Positions 36,011-49,100 of a DNA stretch of 64,000 bases are shown in pieces. A program made the translations under genes and the position numbers. The DNA is taken from NCBI GenBank assembly GCA_013398295.1, contig VZSF01001349.1:2073315-2137314 (forward strand), written 5' to 3'. The notes beneath the pieces are model-generated. The model searched no databases and was not told the origin of the DNA. It saw only the letters and a program-made list of their open reading frames with translations. The stretch comes from Chionis minor (lineage: Eukaryota > Chordata > Aves > Charadriiformes > Chionididae). Positions within the stretch are counted from its first letter, which is position 1; the number at the start of each line of letters is the position of its first letter.

Positions 36011-36246
36011 TCAAGCCGCTGGGAACAAGGCTGTGTTCCGATTCAGCACCAGAAGCTTATCTAGGTACGCACTGGGCAAGACCTCGCGCACGCGCACCGC
36101 CACCTTTCCCTTGCAAGCAAAAAAGACAACATTTCTCTCTTCCACAAATCTGGGTATTTCTGAGGGCTCAATGCTTCCTTCCCATGCATAGGAATTGTCA
36201 AGCATTGCTAAACTCTCCAGTCTCCTACCAGCAAAGTCACAGGATT
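36011..36246 (-). other. Unrecognised open frame with acceptor-like edge
   Basis: After TATTTTTTTGTAACAG on the minus strand the frame is open for 78 codons to a stop at 36011. It includes an ATG (36203-36205) starting MLDNSYAWEGSIEPSEIPRF. Residue composition looks protein-like, but I recognise no family and there is no clear donor. Low certainty. Confidence 0.2.
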
Positions 36247-36270
36247 CTGTTACAAAAAAATATGAAAGTC

Positions 36271-39200
36271 AACATTTTATTAGGCTACTAGGCTCACACT
36301 GAAGCTTATGTTCTCCCTGGCTAGTTACGACTGACTCGGTGCTCTGTGTCAATATCCAATGCTTTCTTAAGAACTGGCCTGCACTCAACAGTGCGGAATA
36401 GACACGGCTGTACTACAGAGACATGGAGACAAAATGTTTAAAGAAAACTAACTGAAACATGGTATCATAGGCTACGTTAACAAGTCATATTACAAAAGCC
36501 AGAGAAGCTTCTTTCTTTTGCAGTTTGCTCCAGATAAGCAGCTGCAAAAAAGCAAGTCTCTTCACACGGAAAACTAACCCGGGGAGATGCATCACGCAGA
36601 CCAACGCTTTACTGAGGCAAACAGAAAGTTCAGGGCAGACGGGGTAAATCACCTGATGGGTAAGAACAAAATTCCTTGTGCCTCCAAAGCAGCGAGGAAT
36701 TCCCTCATTTCCTGTTTCCAGCCTTGTCATAAAAAATATGCAATGTATCACTAGGTAACAGCCTTCCCCCCATGCATGCATTTGCATTGCAGGTGTATTT
36801 TCATAATATATTTTCATGACATAGCTAGTTACTAAACAGAGCTTTCTTTCTCCTATCTTATTTTCTAAACAGACTATTACTACTTCCCAAGACGCATCAG
36901 CACTGTATTTTCCATTCTAATAGCCACCTGTCACCCAAATGATTTTGTTAGCATGTCAAATTTCATTCTCTGGTCAGGTGATCATCTGTAAGAGGATGTA
37001 AATGTTCGTGAGATGGAGGTGATTTTTGCCTCCCAGCAATTCATTCAGCCTTACCTGTGGGTACGCCAGCCAGCATAGATAAAGCAAACACTGAACAGCC
37101 AGAAAAAAATCAACTTGAATTTGCTATCAACTTGAAGCACAATCACATCAAATTCTTGCATTTCATAAGCCCCTTGAAGCTTCTGGCTGCAGAGGTTTTA
37201 TTTCCCTTAAACAATACTGAACAGGCAAATGCTGTGAAGCTCCAGGCTCCTCAAGATGCCTCTCAGAATACATTGAGGTTAAAAGTTTGGCTTGAGTCTT
37301 TGTCCTGGTAATAACTGAAGGGTCTTGCCCCTGGGCCCCAGCTCTTTTGACCAGCAGAAGTCAGGGATCAGCTATCCAGCAGCTCCTTGTTTCAGTTTCA
37401 GTGACCTTTCCTGCTGTCGGGACTACTACCTTGCCTCCAGAAAGTCCCTTGACCCCACTGCCTGCTTGGAGCCAAAGATAGGAGCCACTTTTCTATGCAC
37501 ATCCATCACAATTACCTCTTGGTCACCCACTTTCCATCTAGAGCTCAAGGAAGTAGCCCATCAGTTTTTCCCTACAACACCCAGGTGCATTTGTTCCTGG
37601 CACGTTGCATTGAGCCTTCTTTTGTGCTTTTTTTTTTTTTTAAACACTGCAGGTCACACATCAGCCCACAGGGTCACCTGGTGTCACTTCAGCACCTTCC
37701 TCCTCAGCAGTCGTCTGCAAGGAGCAACGCCAGGGTAGAGGGAGGAGCAGGAGAACACTGAAGGCATTGGGAGAGCAGAGCAGAAGGCCACTCATCACGG
37801 CGACTTCTCTCTTCAACTGGGGCACAAAGAGCATTCTCCTCCCTGGCGATGCAAGGTGGAGCAACAGAAAGAATGAGGTGCTACCTGATAACAAAAATCA
37901 GACTGAGAGCAACAGAACAGTTCCTGGGATGACCCTCTTATTCTCTGTATTTGCAGAGCACAAATGGTTTTCAGGCGCTAGCTCAGGGGCGGGCTGTGGA
38001 GCGGATCTGGTAAAGCTGCACCCTCCTGCCCGCTCTCACTCGCCAACAGGACGCGCAGACGGCCAGCAATCGCGTCCTTTCTCCCCTCTCTTGGGAGAAT
38101 TATTCGCAGCACCTACTGACCAAGTTAATGCATGTCCAAATGGGATCCGAGTATGTTGTCGTTCTGTTCTTCATTTCAAAACTATCAGTGCGTTCACAAA
38201 CACACCCACAGTAACCTCCTCCACAATTTTTGAAGTATTTTTTCAGTTAGCTTTGCATTTGCCAAGGACTCAAGTCTTGCTCACCTAAAGCTGCCTGTTT
38301 ACTAAAAAGTGGTCTCACCCATGAAATACCGAAACAGACCCAAATAGCAGGAACCAAGTGATATACACTGCCTTATTCCTCTCAAGAACTGCTGCACAAA
38401 TGCAAGCAGAACCAGTTTTTCCACCTTTAACTACTACAGCACCAAAGACAGACGTTACAGATTTTATTTCCATTTCATCTTTTGTTTCACACAAATGACA
38501 ACATGGTTTCTGAAATTACTTTAGCAATTTCCATGACAAGAATGATTGCTGACCATAATTACCCATTAGCAGATATTAAAAGGGTATCAGGAATCTATAA
38601 ACATCCAGCAGAATAATTGAAGGAGATTAGTAGATGAATTATGAATCTCAAGCAAAAATAATCTCTAGTCTAGTGGACTCCACAACTAATTCAGTCTAGG
38701 AAATGAACAAATGAACATTAGCAATCCAAATGTACACCACAGGAAATACCATTCACGTTAAAGGCAACACTTCTTCCTTTTATACTGTGCTTCCAAATGC
38801 TAGCCTGCAGTCACCTTCGCTTCTCTACTCATACAAAAATACTAAATGGAGAACAGATGCATTTTTAATTATCTATCTGCTAGCAGTTGTAAATACTACT
38901 TGCACAGGAAGTTTCTTTACAAAGATAAACCTTTTTTTATATATATTTTGAAGGTTTTCATATGAAATTTCACCTTCCTTAATTACGCTTAATTTCTGAA
39001 GAGCTCCTTCTGCAGTACAGAAAAATCTTACTTATATTTACCTTCTATTTTCTTACAAAAAGCGAGCATACCCACTTCAACACATCATCACTCAAAACTA
39101 TATTTACATTAAAAAGCTAAATCAATACAAAAAAGTATTCTGTCATTTTGGGAAAAAAAAAAATCAGTAGTCACAAGAAATCCCACCAGGTGTGAGAACA

Positions 39201-42200
39201 ATCAGGGTAAAATACAACACTACATCACCTAGACTGTGCCTTTGAACATTGGAAGCCACGGCAATGATAATCCTAAATATACTGCAAAGAAAGTGTTGAA
39301 ATTGAACTTCTTTAATTCACCTTCTTATTTCAGTAGATTGCTGCTTCTCGTGACATACGTTCCACAATAGCTTTTAAAATAGGAATAACCAGTTGTGTAA
39401 TTTGAAAACAGTTTTTCAGTCACTAGTAGAAATGGAAAATGTGAAATAACAGCGGCTGCGGGTTCACAAAGGGTCTGAGCCCAGCAGCTGGCTCAGACCA
39501 CCCAAAGGAGGAGGTGTCACCCACCCGGACACCCTGTCCCGTGCCAGCGGCATGGCCTGCCCACCCAGGCACCCAGCCCCGGCACCCACCAGGCTCCTCC
39601 GAGCCTACTCGCCAAATACGACAACAGAGAGTGCTTATTGGCAAGTGACTTCTCCGTCAGGGTGGTGCAGTGTGACGGCTAACAGAGGCGTAGAGGAGCT
39701 GGCCCAGCGCTCGGGAAGGAAAGGCAAACCAGAAGTAGGGCAGCAAGGGTAGCAATGACCTGTTAAACTGACTCATCACTTCTCACAGGTCCTCAGCCTA
39801 AGAAAAAGAATACCGAGATACCACTTGTAGAGTTGGAGGGGTTGTTGCTCATTTTTAAATACCACTATTATATTGCAGGCTGTGCTTTGAGGAAAGAGAT
39901 TACAGGCACTTCAAGAAATACCTACCTTACTGACCTAGGTAGGACTGAAAAATGGTGACATGGGATGGCTTAGGAAACTGAAGATTTGTAATTTATGACT
40001 AGCTTACAACTTAAGTTAGTAAATAAGAAAGAAGAATCCATATAACCAGATTGGTGCAACTGAATTACATGGGAGGGTTTACTACTATTCTGAAGTAGTT
40101 TACGGTGCAAACACATGATAGTTCAACCATCAAATCTATTAAGCTGTACAATTAACTACCGGGTCTGGATCAGCAGGGCAGGGGAATAAATAAATAAGTA
40201 AATAAATAAAGTCCTTTTCTAATACTGGTTTTCATAAGCAGCAAACTGCAGGGTGTAAAACGGAACTGAGCTGCACTTTGCATCTTTCAAAGTACAAGTT
40301 GCGTGATTACTTCATGATTCTCAGACTCCCTGTCACATCTCACAGATAGATTTTCTGACTTTAGCTGATTTAAAATTGAACTTGCCACTACAAAAGTCAA
40401 TATTCCACTAAGTTTTCAGTGACCTATTTAAAATTCATGTTTTTGAACACAGCAGTCTCAGAAGTCACGATAACTTTTCATTACGTGATTTCAGTTTGGT
40501 TATATCAAAAGCAGAATGATTGTGCCATTATACTAATAAAACCTGCAATATTAAGTTATATAAACTGCAGAAAAAAAACCCCCAAAACACAGAATATTTA
40601 CTTGAACACTATGGGGAAAAATAGAGTTTTCAACTGAGACAGGAATAGGGATGGAGTGTGTGTATAAACCTCAATAGTTTCTACTAGAATACCCCTGACT
40701 TTTACAGAAATAAAAATCCCTGATATTTTCAAAAGATTTTTTTAAGGAAAAAATGCACTACACTAGGTAATATTCAGCCTATATTGACATCAGTGATAAG
40801 AAAAAAAATCATTTCAAGAAAGATATGTTTAAACTGTCAAGAGTTTTTTTTCCAGACATTACCATTTAGGATACAGAATTATAAGCATATGGCAAACAAA
40901 AGTTCTCAGACTGCAAAGCTTCCTAAGCTCAGTATAATTACTTAATCACATCTAGAATTAAATCTCTCTCATTTGTATAGCAATATTCGAAATATGCCTC
41001 AACTTTTCTGTCTCACTAAAGCAGTCAAGAAGCACAGACTGCTGATGTGACAGAGCCAGAATACAAGGACGTAACTTGGCCTTTCTAACTATGGCTAGAT
41101 ATGCCAACAGATGTTCAAAAAAGGGAAAAAACACCCCAAACCAAAACAAAATCACTGTGAACAGGAGTGTAATGAGCATCACACATTACTCTCTATTTTT
41201 TCCCGTCTCGCTTAGTTATTTAGGGGGAGTGTTACAGTTCAACACAGAAATGCATCTTTCCCACCTCTAGGGTAAATAGAGTATTTGCACAGAACAGGTG
41301 CAATCATAACATGGCAAGGGATAAGGGTCATGCTATGGGCGGGAAGAAGATAAAACCTGTCCTGAGCAAGATAAGAAATCACTTGTTATTTAGGTTCAGT
41401 CCAACTAAACCCAGTGAAACAGAGAAGGAGGCTCAAAGATAACCTCTCTCCTATCTACAACATTTCCATGCTGCTGTAGTGAGTAGAAATACGTACGGGC
41501 AGCTGAAATTCAACTAATGCAATGAATCAACAACAGCTTTCGTTTCTTTGGCTCTCATTTTTCAGATTAACATTGACATGTATACTGAAAATGTGTCACT
41601 AAATAGTACGTAACGGACCTTTAAGGCTGCTCAAAGTACAAATCAGCACTATATTCCTACTGTACTCAGTTATCAGTACAGATTTCTATTACAGAACCAA
41701 GTTGTTTTTTTTTTAAAGCGATTTTGCCAAACATCATAACCAAAATGCAAGAGTAAACCATAATATAAGAATAACATAATTTGTGTCTGATGCCAAAGGC
41801 CAAAATGGTTGTTTCTATCTGAATTTCTGCTTACTCAACAGTATCCTCTCTTTTCTCATTCTTCAGGTGTTTCTCCTGAAGGGATCAGACCCAAAACAAA
41901 TCTCACTTTGGGAATAAACCTCAGCCTAAGGCCAAGGGATGGACAACAGAAAAAACACCTCTGTGTATCAGTACCTGGAGCACTGTACTGCAGGGTGATA
42001 TTACAGTACCAATATTTTTGTGAAGATATAAAATGCCCTTTAAGTTTCCAAAAGAAAAGCCTTCATACTATTTAGGAAACAAGGGGGAAACAGAGGAAAC
42101 AGATTAAATCCAATCCCCACCTTTACTTAACAACTAGTACTTCAAGAGTAAGTCCTATCAAGTCCCTGTTTTAAAAATCTTATTTCTATATAATTTTTAT

Positions 42201-45200
42201 TACAGGGGAATTTTAATGTTCCCCAAACTTCTTCGCATGTCAACCACGCAACATTTGTTACACTACCACATCCGTACTTCACAGCCAAAAGAACTAAAAC
42301 TAACACATGCAGTAAGGAAGTTCCCTCCCTTGGAGGTTAATTAAAAACACCACCACCAAGACGTACCTATGCCTCCAATGGAAGCCTTGTTTCTACAGTC
42401 GATACCCCACCTCAGGACACAACAGCAGGCCAACACACACAGTTGTTTTTAAAAAGTTTCTCAAAATGTAACATTGGGTTTAGGAAAGGTCCTTTGCAGG
42501 CTCCTTCTGAAATAAACCAACAATAAGAGGATGCAAACCTCTGAAATCTTGTCTTTTCAGCCCCACTTAGCAGCAACACACACTTCAAAATTGTTAGGAA
42601 TTGTATAGGTGCTTTTCACTGATCCAGACGACACGCCACGTGAGCCAAGCATTCACGAGCGCCTGGGTAAGCGCTCTTGGATCACGGAAAGAGCCGAGCT
42701 GTGCAGAAGCACGGCCAGAAGTCCAGTTAACTAAACAGTATTAAAACAGAACTAGTTAATACCAAAACCCTGAAACAATACAGGAGTCACAGCAAAACTT
42801 CAGGATATGGCAAAAATCACTTTTCTAAAAAGCTATGCAATTACTGCCTCAGAGCAACATGAAGTCCACAGAAGAGCTTTCCAAAATAGCGAAGTATGCA
42901 GCCACGTCCCCAGTGAAGGTTATCGCCGCTCAGTATCTAAGCAATCCCCAGGGCTTTGTGCAGCCACTGAGAAAGCACTTTTTACCTGGACTGTAATGCT
43001 GAGCTGTGCATAACATGTGATTCTGGAGTTTTATGGTCCTGCATCTCACTGGGACTACTGATAAAAAACACATGCTTGATGTTGCTTACCATTACAGGCC
43101 ACGGGATTCATCAGCAAAAGTCGTATTTCTCCACTCCGCTATGGTCTGCGTGATCATTCTGAAGTTCATGCAGTGGAGTGAGTGCAGCTCCCTCAGGTGT
43201 GATCCTTGACACTGGATCTTTTGACTTCTCAGGCACACCAACCTGCAACAAGACAGGGAATCTTTATCCAAGGACTACTGTAAGCATTAACAGTCCTTCT
43301 ACTTCTTCCCCTCATAGTTCAAGGAAGAAAAAACTACTCAATCGCCATCTCCACGTATTATAAACATTTTACCCAGACAATCAATAGATCAATAGAAGAA
43401 AAAGTACTTAACTATATGGCAACATGAACGTAACTTGATTGAAATACTTAATGACAGATGGAAGTGGCTGAAACAAAGGCTGAAGACTAATGAGAGGTAT
43501 CATCTTTACGCTAACTGATCCCAGTGCTTTTCAAACAAGGCCTGTGTGACAGTAAAGGATACTCTGCCAAAGAGAGAAGAACGCGTTACTCACTTTTACA
43601 GCATTCTGGATAACGAAAGCCCAAAGTTTTTCAGTACGTTACACACAAAATCAAATATTAGCAATTAAAAAAACACCCCAAGAAGAAAAACTTGAATAAA
43701 ATAATGTATAACTTAAAACAGCATAAAGTATTGTTTGGGATTTTGGATCACAGGTCAGCAAATATGATGCTATGGCAGGAAAACCAGCTAAAAAACCCCT
43801 TTTCCCTCCCTGCACCTTGCAGCTCTAGGTAAAGACTTTTCTACTGCTAGCGTGGAAATAGATGCTGCCCGCTAGGTTTGCTTGTCTCGGAGCACAAGAA
43901 GAACAGAAAGGCACATTCCTAGGATGTCATGAACAGAAAATTTAATCTCGGGTAGGCCAATGATCAGAAGACGTGGACAGGTTATCATCCTTGAGCCTAG
44001 TGCATCAGCTCTCTCATAGGGGAATCCGCATCACACGCAACAGCTCTTGGCTTTGCCTTTCTCTCTTCCTGCCTTTTTGTCTTCACATACACTACGGGAA
44101 CAACTGGTTAGATGTGACAAGATGCCAAAGAAGTTCAATACCTCGGGAAAGCGGCAGGTACCGGTAGGAGGCATGGTTGCTCGGATTCATTGCTGGAATC
44201 CAGTACACACCAGGGAGAGGAACCAAGAAGGGGAGTAAATGGTTATACAGTAGTGTTGAAACAATGACCCAGCGGACAAGAGGCCCCAAGCAGGAAATGG
44301 GAATTAAGGTGTCAGTGGGGAAACCTGATACAAGTTAAATAGCTGTGCTGGGAAGGGAACATGTCAACACCTACTTTGTTGTCCACCCCAAAGCCCTGTC
44401 ACCAGAGACCCACTTTGGGAACTGAAAGGCAAGCTAAACCGCCAAATAATCTGGCACAAAATCAGCGTGGATGCAAAGTACTTTATTGCAAAAAAACTCA
44501 AATAAACCTATAGTAATTTTCTGTCAAATCTTTGCTAGGACATAGAAATGACTTTAATCACCATGCAAAACAGGCACTGCATTCTGTTACAGTGGGTTAC
44601 ATGTCCAGTTCGTACCCAAGCCCTGGGGCAGTTGTGACCAAGTCCCGTTACTTTTGGGCCAGGAGTTCGCTCCACCTAGCCAATCAGTATTTATAAAAGT
44701 TAGGTGGAAACTGGAGATGATTCTTAAGAAAAAGATCAAGATCCTGACAAAGCCTTCTGTCAGTCTTGGAGATAGATGAGAGGAAAAAACAATAAAGACA
44801 TCTCACAGTTCATCTCAAAAGGCAGATACAAATCTGCTGTGTCTGTGCGTGTGTAAAACAGGGGAAAAAATAAGACTTTGTTTAACCTCTGTTTCACGTT
44901 CAGTCTGGACTGCCCGGGAAAGCTGCTTCTTTACTTTCACCTTATTATGTATCCAGTATTAAGGATCTTAGCAGAGAGATGCCTCATGTTCCTTTGAAAC
45001 AGATCAGTGCTGTCTGGAGAGCAACACTGGGCAGCAGTTTACTGATACGCAGCTGGGAAAATGAGGAGGATTCCCAAATAGTTAGAGTGTCCCAGAAATT
45101 TCATAATGCCTTTTAGAAAAAAATACACCATGACAGTTTTAAAAATCATCCCAGAAACCACACTCATCAGGGATTTTGGAAGAGGAGCTAAAGTACCTAG

Positions 45201-45400
45201 AATTGTTGTTTTCAATGTTTATGAAGGTGCTTAACTGCAGCGATTCAGACTTGCAATGTACCTAGTTAGCTTTTAGAGAACTAATTTAAAGACTATGCCA
45301 AATTCAAATTTTCCCTGATTTTTAAAAATTATTTTATTTTTTAAAGATGTGCCTAAAACCCTGACTTTCGCCAGAGCCCTTGGTAAAGGGTTATACGCTA
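36271..45400. other. Upstream region, no gene seen
   Basis: Mostly AT-rich unique-looking sequence. A somewhat GC-richer part at 37325-38288 holds overlapping plus-strand open frames of 137 and 173 codons that match nothing I know. An (AAAT)n repeat lies at 40183-40210. No exon of a known protein was recognised on either strand. Confidence 0.55.
40183..40210. repeat. (AAAT)n simple repeat
   Basis: Units of AATA/AAAT with one AAGT interruption, about seven copies. Confidence 0.9.
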
Positions 45401-45407
45401 GATTTAC

Positions 45408-45725
45408 TTCAGGTGCAGAGGAATCGAGCTGCTGCTGCCCCAGAAGGGTCCCCAGGAGCGGGTCCCGAGGACAGTGCACTTCCTATCATACACAGACTTT
45501 ATAGAGATAGCAAAGTGAGAGAAGTACTGTACATCCAGATGTAGAGAGCGGGGGAAAAACCAAGCAGATTCTCTGTGTTTGTAGCTGCGGCTCCGCGGAG
45601 GCAGAGCGAGCTGATAAGCAGCAAGTTTCCGGAAGCGAAGCGATACCAGACGGAGTCCTTTGACTCCGCAGCACAGACAAACCTCTCCGCGTTCAACACT
45701 AACCACAGGCGCCGATTTCCCCAGC
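45408..45725 (-). promoter_or_regulatory. ADCY7: Candidate ADCY7 promoter and non-coding first exon
   Basis: Read on the minus strand, a CpG-rich block (about 45575-45725) contains an ETS-type core (CCGGAAGC on the plus strand, 45629-45636) and a GATA-type motif (TGATAAG, plus strand, 45612-45618). These are followed by TATAAAG (plus 45497-45503). A start about 30 nt downstream (near 45470) and a donor GAA|GTAAAT (exon end 45408) would give a short non-coding exon in the ADCY7 orientation. All elements are short motifs and the arrangement is inference. Confidence 0.25.
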
Positions 45726-46048
45726 AACAGCTCGCAGGCCGTTCTCATTTTGACTGAAGAACGTTTAACCCGTTGCATTAGGAGCGCTGCACCTTGCTGC
45801 TTAACAGCAGTAGCTTTTCACAGCCACCAAATTGTTATTTGCGTAGTATTGAGCTGGTGGATCAATGCTGTACCTGCAGCACAGACCTGCTTTATTGTGG
45901 GGGTTTTGTTGGGGTTTTTTTGTTTGTTTGGTTTTTTAAAAAGTACCTAAACTTTATCAGGCTAAAAACGTTACAAGGTGAAAAAAACCCCTACAAGTAC
46001 TAAAAGAAAAAGTGTTCCTTTTGCTCCTTAGTGACACCTCTGTTTGTT

Positions 46049-46120
46049 AACGTAAAGCAAAGGAAAAATCTTGAAAAATTAAAGTATTATTTTTTCAAGA
46101 TTTTCCCCTTGCTTTAGGTT
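46049..46120 (-). ncRNA. Long near-perfect hairpin, miRNA-precursor-like or MITE remnant
   Basis: Arms 46049-46078 and 46091-46120 with a 12-nt loop (46079-46090). Of 30 opposed positions, 27 are Watson-Crick on either strand. Two more are A/C mismatches in plus-strand RNA but U-G pairs in minus-strand RNA (46061:46108 and 46064:46105). Only 46052:46117 remains unpaired. The arm core reads AAAAATCTTGAAAAA. I do not recognise a known miRNA; a decayed miniature inverted-repeat transposon is the main alternative. Confidence 0.4.
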
Positions 46121-49100
46121 TGGATTACTAGAGCACAAAGAAGAAAAGGACACAACAAGAGGTCTTGGTCAATTCCAGGGAAACTTCATTAGCTTCAAGA
46201 AACAACAAATTCCACGTAACAGAAACTCTAGAATGGAAGGATAGATTACTTTTGTATTATGAAATCCCAGATTTATCATACTTCACCAAATGTAACACTG
46301 TTTAGAGCAAAGACTTCCAAAATTGTTTGATTCTTCTCAGATTTATTCAAGACATCTGTTCACTGACTGTTCATCAGCGTATTAAATAAACTGTGGAAAT
46401 CCAGATTTCACTGTGGTTATGGAAATTATACAGAAGTTAACAAAACATCCATTTCACTTGACTCCTTTTCTTTTTCAAAAAAGCAGCCTCCTTCACTTTT
46501 TCTTTTGATCCAGTTATGAGATATACTTTGTATTCTGACCGGTAGCTTCATTTTTTTTAAACATCAGTTAAAATTATTTATGATAACAGCTTTGACCACT
46601 ATTTTCAAGTGTTCACACTGTCCTTACTCAGACTTTCTGACTGGTTCAGTAGACGCTTCCACAAACTGCTGTAAAGAAACACTGCAGTGCACCAAGGGTT
46701 TCTGGTTATCTACTTAGTTTATTTATTAACTTAAAAGTATAAAGTTGCCACAAGTCTTAAGAGTTTACCCTGCTAGTAGGCATAACAGCAACATCACTAC
46801 TGCTGCAGCCGCAATTTAAACGTTCATCCTGAATATCCACAACTGTGGAACTATCTTAATTCAGTTCAAATTAATCAAATTTATACTGAGAAGTGCAATA
46901 TTTTACAGGAAATCTCTTGTATCATTTTTGAACGTCTTCACTAACAAACATTCTGAACTGAAATATTGACATTCATTCAAAGTCTTTTTGGGCAAAATAC
47001 AGTGGCATAATGTGTACCCAGTAGAGGTTTGGAAGTCTTTTATATCAAATCTGTAAAAACCACATTTCATTACAATAACTTTAACTGAACAAAATTATTT
47101 TAAAACAAAAATGTGATTTGTATTATTATAATACCGTGCTACACTTCAGCAGTATCTTAACAGGCAGATCTTTCAGAGGCCATTTTATAACACTGTGAAA
47201 GTTATTTCCTCCTCAGCTACATAGAGTTCATATTTAAGAACTCTCAATATTTTTCAAAAATATTTAAAATGTTTCACATTATCTATTTTTAAAATAAACA
47301 ATCATTTATAAATCAAACTAAAACTACTACAAACACTAAGATGCTTCTTTCTACTTTACTCCCTGGCTAACACTTACAGATCTTCTAAAAATCACTTCCA
47401 CATTACCCTAAATGATAGTATAAGGAAATATAAATTAAACCGATGCGTAGCTTAAACTTTATTCAGAAATGTCCATGATAGTTTACTGTAGAAACAAAGC
47501 AAACAGTATTTGATAAAACTGGCACTACTTCCTCTCCCATACCACCTTCAAAATTACATTGGAAACCACAAGAAGAGTTGAGAGTGTATCGATTTCTCCC
47601 ATAAAAGGGATTTCAAAATTCCTTAACTACAACAGGAAGGAGCATGCTGGCTCTGTGTGTCACAAAGCCTTCAATTCCCTTCTTCATTCTGCCTCTTGCT
47701 GCATTTGAACTTGGCTACCACTGTCTTATAAACCCACATGAAATTGCATCCTCCTCTGCATATACCTAGAAAACCAGATTTCTACATAAAGACTGGTTTC
47801 TGGTCTCTTGGGAGTAATATTTAATTAATGCAGGAATTCCTGAATGTGGGAAGACTGAAGTAAGAACACACTCATGCAGAGCCGATCTTAAAGGTACTGC
47901 TGAGAAGGTCTACCAGAGCTTCTGGTACAATCTTTCTGGCTCTGAGAGCTGTAAAGGTTATGTAACGCTGCTGGAGTGATTTTCAGTTTCAGTAATTTGG
48001 GTTTTTCTACCTGGTACAAGAAGTTAAGAACTTAGGAAACAGTAGTTGATATTTAAACTACTTCACATCTAAAATTGCAACTTTTTTAAATAAGCAAAGC
48101 AATGAGGGAAACATCATTACTACAAGGCTGTTTCAAAGAATACAGTTTGTGCTCCTGCAGCTCTCCAGCTCCAGTGGAAGCTATTTGGCAAAACTGGGCG
48201 TGGGTCGATCTGAAGCTCCCTGTCTCTCAGCATGTTCATAGTACAGTCTAGTTCACATACACATCCTGACAGGATTGGTAACGACAGGGATTTACACCAA
48301 AACTCGCTCAAGTGAAAAGCACTATAGAGTTGAAACCCTATAGGATAAAGCAAAGGGGACAGAAAATGCTGAAAACTAGTAATGCAGTAGTGGACTTCAA
48401 CTATTCACCGATAAGCAGATCAAATGACATCATGAGATAAAAAATGAAAAGTGACAAAAGTTCAGAAATGACAATCTATAAGGTAGCCATTCAAAACTGA
48501 GAAAAAAACAATACCCTTTAGTGAAAGTGTAATTAAACTATACAACTAAATTCCATAAAATCCCCAAGTTTGTCTTTTAATGTTGAAGGAGGAAATAAGT
48601 TTTCATGAACACTATATGCTACCAAAATTCAGAATAATAATGGACAAACCATAGGCCTAAGATCTGACCTGCTGGTAGTTTCCTAAAAGATAATTCATGA
48701 TTCAAAGACTTCACGTTCGACATAGAAACACAGTTACACACAGGGAAAGTGCTCAGCTAAAACCCATGCTGTGAAGCACCTCGGGAGCAGATCTGGGAAG
48801 AGAACCCAGGCTGGGTAGTTCACTGGCCAAATCTTACCTGGTAGATCAGAGAGCTCTATAGAAGCATAAATCACTCATTTAATTAGTGTCACACAGCCAT
48901 TTCCCCACTTTTCAAAATTCTCATTACTTTTAACTTCCACTGAAGTTGTTCAGCACAGTTTAAGACCAGACTTGAAATCCAATCATTGCCAAAAGCCAAG
49001 AATATTATTTCAACAACCGCATCCTTTGGTTAAAGCATAGTAAGTTCCAGAGGTATTTTTCTCGCCTGTAATCCCATCTTTCCATCTTGTGCACATCCAA

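Noticed and set aside
45404..45778. 124-codon minus-strand frame
   Set aside because: Coincides with the CpG-rich candidate promoter. No coding similarity; its openness follows from base composition.
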